Of a stretch of DNA of 64,000 bases, positions 60,799 to 64,000 are shown one piece after another. Position numbers and translations under genes: made by a program. Positions within the stretch are counted from its first letter, which is position 1. Every line of letters begins with the position of its first letter. Origin of the DNA: Paractinoplanes ovalisporus (lineage in GTDB: Bacteria > Actinomycetota > Actinomycetes > Mycobacteriales > Micromonosporaceae); contig NZ_JAENHP010000009.1 in NCBI RefSeq assembly GCF_016834655.1, forward strand, positions 1 through 64,000, in the 5' to 3' direction. The notes beneath the pieces were generated by a model. That model saw nothing but the letters and a program-made list of their open reading frames with translations, had not been told where the DNA came from and did no database searches.

Positions 60799-61104
60799 CT
60801 AGTTGTCCTCAGTGGTCGCTGAGCCGGCCCGGTCGGTGTGGCCGAGGGAGCGGCCGGGCGCGACGCGGTCACGCACCAGCCGCTTCAACTCAGGCAGCTC
60901 GGGAAAGCCGCCCTGCTCCTTGCGGGACCAGAGCAGCTCGCCGTCGAGCCTGATCTCGAACACCCCGCCCGTGCCCGGCGCCAGAGCCACCTCGCCCAGC
61001 TCCTTCTGGAACGTGGTGAGCAGCTCCTGCGCCGTCCACGCGGCCCGCAGCAGCCAGCGGCACTGCGTGCAATATTCGATCTCCAACCGGGGTGTTCTCG
61101 TCAC
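60799..61104 (-). CDS. SelT/SelW/SelH-family (Rdx) thioredoxin-like protein
   Basis: Protein of 101 aa from GTG 61104. The active-site pair is C12-T-Q-C15 in IEYCTQCRW, with cysteine where vertebrate SelW has selenocysteine. The rest has the Rdx pattern (LAPGTGGVFEIRLDGELLWS, GGFPELPELKRLVRD). Such proteins probably take part in thiol redox reactions. A -10 box TAGTCT (61111-61116, minus strand) lies 6 nt upstream and overlaps the stop codon of the preceding gene. Confidence 0.9.
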   Translation of the reverse strand: MTRTPRLEIEYCTQCRWLLRAAWTAQELLTTFQKELGEVALAPGTGGVFEIRLDGELLWSRKEQGGFPELPELKRLVRDRVAPGRSLGHTDRAGSATTEDN

Positions 61105-61113
61105 TCCCCGAGA

Positions 61114-62478
61114 CTATGCGGCCGGTTCGATGTTGTGGTTGATCCGGAACACGTTCGACGGGTCGTGACGTCGCTTGACCTCACGCAGACGGCGGAACGA
61201 CTCGTCGGTGTAGGCCAGCGCCACCGTCGCGGGTGCGGTGTCGCCGGCGAACATGAAGTTCAGGTAGCGGCGGCCGGTGGTCCACGGGTCGAGCGCGCCG
61301 ACGAAGGCCCGCTGATAGTTCGTCAGGTCGTCGGTGGGCGGGCCGACCGCGGCCACGAAGAAGCTGAACCGGGCGTCGTGGCGGATCTCGACCGCGTTCG
61401 GGGTCGCGGGCGGGCGGGCCAGCGCGCCGCCGAGGTGCCGCACCTCGGCCATGACCAGGGGAGCGTCCGAACCCGGGCCGGCGAACCGCAGGATGGTGTC
61501 GACCGCCTCGGCCGGCAGCTCCCGCAGCAGCGTCGCCTGCTCGACGACCGGCATCGGGTCGACCGGGTCGGAGTGGACGGCGGCCACCGCGGCGTACGGA
61601 AGCTCGGTCACCGCGTCGATGACCGGCTCACCGAGAGCACGGAACGGGGCGACCAGCCGTTCACCCTCGGCGACGTCGCCGAGGAACGCGAACCGGATGT
61701 GCGCGACCAGGCGACCACGCAGCGGCTCGGGCACGAACGGCGCCGGGGGCAGGTTGAGCAGGCACACCGAGGCCGACATCTCGTCCGGCACGTCGGCCAC
61801 CCACTCGCGGAACAGGTGGAACACGTCGCCCGCGAGCTCGCCCGGCAGGAACAGCCCGCCGCCGTAGAACGAGGCGATCGGGAAGAGGCCGAACTCCATC
61901 GCGACGACCACGCCGAAGTTGCCCTTGGTGCCGAGCAGGGCCCAGAACAGGTCGGGGTCGCTCTGCGCGGTGACGGTTCGTAGCTCTCCGTCGGCGGTGA
62001 CGACGTCCATCGACCGTACGTGGTCAGCGGCGTACCCGTATTTGCGGCCGAACGGCCCGAGGCCGCCACCGAGCGTGTAACCGATCACGGAGACCGTGGG
62101 GGAGGAGCCGTTCAGCGCGCCCAGGCCCAGCTTGCCGGCCTGCTCGATGAGTTCGGCCCAGCGCACACCGGCCTCGACCCGGGCCGTGCGGCCGCTCTCG
62201 TCGATGTTCAGCCCGGTCATGCGGCGGGTGGTGATCAGCACCGAGCCGGCCGACGGGGTGGTGCTGCCGTGCCCCGCGGCGAGCACAGCGACCGGCAGGC
62301 CGTGCGCGGCAGCGAACCGGACGGCGGCCTGCACGTCGGACGGGCCGGTGGCGCCGACCACGACGAGCGGTGTGTGGCGGACGGTCAGGTTGAAAGTGGA
62401 CAGTTCCTGGGCGTACGCATCGTCGTCCGGGGTGAGGACGGGACCGATGACTTCCGTACGCAGGCCGGCGAGATTCAC
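61114..62478 (-). CDS. FAD-binding (BBE/PCMH-type) oxidoreductase
   Basis: Protein of 454 aa. The PCMH-type FAD domain includes VLAAGHGSTTPSAGSVLITT, in which the GHG histidine is the likely covalent FAD attachment site, and GYTLGGGLGPFGRKYGYAAD. The second attachment cysteine of bicovalent members is absent. The C-terminus has the berberine-bridge segment (RRYLNFMFAGD, LREVKRRHDPSNVFRINHNI). Members oxidise sugars, alkaloids or polyketides. It is divergent from a BTAD regulator, which may control it. Confidence 0.9.
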   Translation of the reverse strand: MNLAGLRTEVIGPVLTPDDDAYAQELSTFNLTVRHTPLVVVGATGPSDVQAAVRFAAAHGLPVAVLAAGHGSTTPSAGSVLITTRRMTGLNIDESGRTARVEAGVRWAELIEQAGKLGLGALNGSSPTVSVIGYTLGGGLGPFGRKYGYAADHVRSMDVVTADGELRTVTAQSDPDLFWALLGTKGNFGVVVAMEFGLFPIASFYGGGLFLPGELAGDVFHLFREWVADVPDEMSASVCLLNLPPAPFVPEPLRGRLVAHIRFAFLGDVAEGERLVAPFRALGEPVIDAVTELPYAAVAAVHSDPVDPMPVVEQATLLRELPAEAVDTILRFAGPGSDAPLVMAEVRHLGGALARPPATPNAVEIRHDARFSFFVAAVGPPTDDLTNYQRAFVGALDPWTTGRRYLNFMFAGDTAPATVALAYTDESFRRLREVKRRHDPSNVFRINHNIEPAA

Positions 62479-62591
62479 CGTTTTTGACCCTTCTGATTCG
62501 TTCCCGGGGTGCCGGGCTGAGCTTCATCAGGCCGCATGCCGATCGACGGAGAGTTGACAAAACATAGTCGCGCAGGTGGAAGCCGGGTTTG

Positions 62592-64000
62592 ATGGTGCGG
62601 ATGAACGGGGTGGTGCGGTATTCGGTGCTGGGACCGGTGCGCGCGTGGCGAGGAACCGAGGAGCTGGAGCTCGGGTCGCCGCAGCAGCGCGCGGTTCTGG
62701 CTGTGCTCCTGCTGCACGAGGGCCGCCCGGCCGGCGCCGACACGCTGATCGCGTCGGTCTGGGGCGACGACCCACCACGGACGGCGGTGCTCACCCTCCG
62801 CACGTACGTCTTCCGTCTGCGCAAGATCCTCGGCGACGAGACGATCCGCACCGTCACCGGCGGTTACGCGCTGGCGCTGGCCCCCGACGCACTCGACGCG
62901 GCGGTCTACACGCGGGCGGTGGCCGACGCCCTCTCCGGTGGTGACGCGGCCGCCCTGGCCCGCGCGGAATCCCTCTGGCAGGGAGAGCCGCTGGCCGATG
63001 TGGCCGGTGGGTGGGCCGAGGCCCAGCGCGTGCGTCTCCAGAGCGAACGGCAGGCCGCCGTACGCGAGAGGATCGCCCTCGGCCTGGCCGCCGGCCACCA
63101 CGGCGCGGCCGTCGCCGAGCTGACCGCCCTGGTCGCCGCCCACCCCCTGGACGAGGGCCTGCGCGGTCTGCTGATGACCGCCCTCTCCGGTTCCGGCCGT
63201 CAGGCCCTGGCCGTGACGCAGTACCACGAGATCCGCGCCCGGCTCGCCGACGAGCTCGGTCTGGACCCCGGGCCCGAGTTGCAGCGGACCTACCAGGGCC
63301 TGCTCAACCCACCCTCATCGCCGCCGGCCACCGCGCCCGCTTCTTCGCTCGCGCATGCCGTGCGGCCTCCCCACGGCGCGCCGCTCGCCCCCGATTCGTC
63401 CGTTGCGCGGCCGCTCCATGGCGCGCCGTTCGCCACCACGGACGCCGTTCCCGTCGTCCAAGCCGCACCGACTGCGATGCCACCCGCGCGACTCGTCGTG
63501 CCGGCGCAACTGCCTGCCGCCATCCGCGACTTCGTCGGCCGCGACCATCTGCTCGACCGGCTGGCCGCCGTTCTCACCCGCGACGCCGCTCACCCCACTG
63601 CACATTCCGCCGCGGGTCACGCCGCTCGCCCCACCGCACACCCCGGCGCGGGTCAGGCCGGCGTCAGCCACCTCGCCGCCGGTGATGCCGATGGCCTCGG
63701 GGCGGTGGCCGCGCCGGTCGTCGGGATCGTGGGGATCGCCGGGGCCGGAACCAGCGCCCTCGCAATCCGTCTGGCGCACCGCATCCGGCACGCCTTCCCC
63801 GAGGGCCAGCTCTATGCCGACCTGCGCGACACCGAGGTCGGCCAGGTGCTCTCCGGCTTCCTGCGCGCGTTCGGCATCGCGGGCCCCGACATCCCGGCTG
63901 CCGTGCCCGAGCGCTCGGCGCTGTGGCGGAGCGTGGCGAACGGCCGCCGCATCCTCGTCGTTCTCGATCACGCACCACCCTCCGACGAACTGGCGATGCT
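62592..64000 (+). CDS. BTAD/SARP-type regulator with NB-ARC-like domain, cut by the window end
   Basis: The frame is open for 469 codons to the end of the window. The start is ATG 62592, with ATG 62601 possible. Residues about 8-95 are the winged helix (YSVLGPVRAWRG, SPQQRAVLAVLLLHEGRPAG). Residues about 95-235 are the BTAD (AVTQYHEIRARLADELGLDP). A long Ala/Pro/His-rich linker follows, then the start of an ATPase domain. Its Walker A reads GIAGAGTS near residue 383, with Thr where Lys is expected, so nucleotide binding may be altered. It is divergent from the FAD oxidoreductase. The rest of the protein lies outside the window. Confidence 0.88.
   Translation, partial: MVRMNGVVRYSVLGPVRAWRGTEELELGSPQQRAVLAVLLLHEGRPAGADTLIASVWGDDPPRTAVLTLRTYVFRLRKILGDETIRTVTGGYALALAPDALDAAVYTRAVADALSGGDAAALARAESLWQGEPLADVAGGWAEAQRVRLQSERQAAVRERIALGLAAGHHGAAVAELTALVAAHPLDEGLRGLLMTALSGSGRQALAVTQYHEIRARLADELGLDPGPELQRTYQGLLNPPSSPPATAPASSLAHAVRPPHGAPLAPDSSVARPLHGAPFATTDAVPVVQAAPTAMPPARLVVPAQLPAAIRDFVGRDHLLDRLAAVLTRDAAHPTAHSAAGHAARPTAHPGAGQAGVSHLAAGDADGLGAVAAPVVGIVGIAGAGTSALAIRLAHRIRHAFPEGQLYADLRDTEVGQVLSGFLRAFGIAGPDIPAAVPERSALWRSVANGRRILVVLDHAPPSDELAM

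Overview
The window looks like chromosomal DNA of a high-GC actinomycete, most likely an Actinoplanes-like member of the Micromonosporaceae. This is inferred from the very high GC content, the frequent GTG starts, the BTAD/SARP and DUF397/XRE families, the FtsX-type ABC systems, and many genes that start directly 6-8 nt after a TANNNT-like -10 box (leaderless transcripts). There is no rRNA, CRISPR array, prophage core or complete transposon. The only mobile-element trace is the 3' end of an IS481-type element that stops 3 bp from the 3' end of a tRNA-Arg(CCT) gene.

Layout. Positions 1-6.9 kb form an accessory strip: the IS481 end, tRNA-Arg, a 650-bp gene-free gap, a frameshifted small gene divergent from a TOTE-type primase-helicase, a deletion-damaged phosphotransferase pseudogene, an XRE/DUF397 pair and two unrecognised small genes. 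At 7.1-12 kb a glycosyltransferase-2/EAL fusion (c-di-GMP linked) faces a membrane-anchored GH18-like chitinase. At 12.1-16.9 kb there is a restriction-modification pair (one polypeptide with a PD-(D/E)XK-like N-terminus plus an N6-adenine methylase, and a separate specificity subunit) converging on an AIPR abortive-infection-type protein. At 17-20.6 kb lies an ABC/FtsX pair. At 20.6-24.5 kb an SF2 helicase is divergent from a ~695-aa protein that I do not recognise. At 24.5-26.9 kb a frameshifted ABC exporter is divergent from a TetR regulator, with a palindromic operator between them.

From 27 kb on the content is mostly ordinary actinobacterial chromosome: a large BTAD/AAA regulator with an unusual repetitive linker; a two-component system divergent from a MacB-type efflux set; a LysR/LLM-oxidoreductase pair with a clear T-N11-A operator; a kinase-like protein; a PL7-like lyase; two histidine kinases that share one response regulator (one kinase looks catalytically degenerate); secreted, SRPBCC, Gfo/Idh/MocA and CopC proteins; a DedA/PAP2-like fusion; a third two-component system followed by an ABC/FtsX pair; an M14 peptidase; a four-gene siderophore uptake operon with an IdeR-type iron box; a pentapeptide/DinB protein followed by a tandem repeat array; a SelW-like protein; an FAD oxidoreductase; and, cut by the window end, a second BTAD regulator whose Walker A lysine is missing.

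The likeliest places for undescribed biology are the helicase/unknown pair (20.6-24.5 kb), the restriction-modification/AIPR cluster (12.1-16.9 kb), the TOTE locus (1-3.8 kb) and the GT2-EAL/chitinase pair (7.1-12 kb). Three genes carry single-base indels in short G/C runs. Those could be real mutations or sequence errors.
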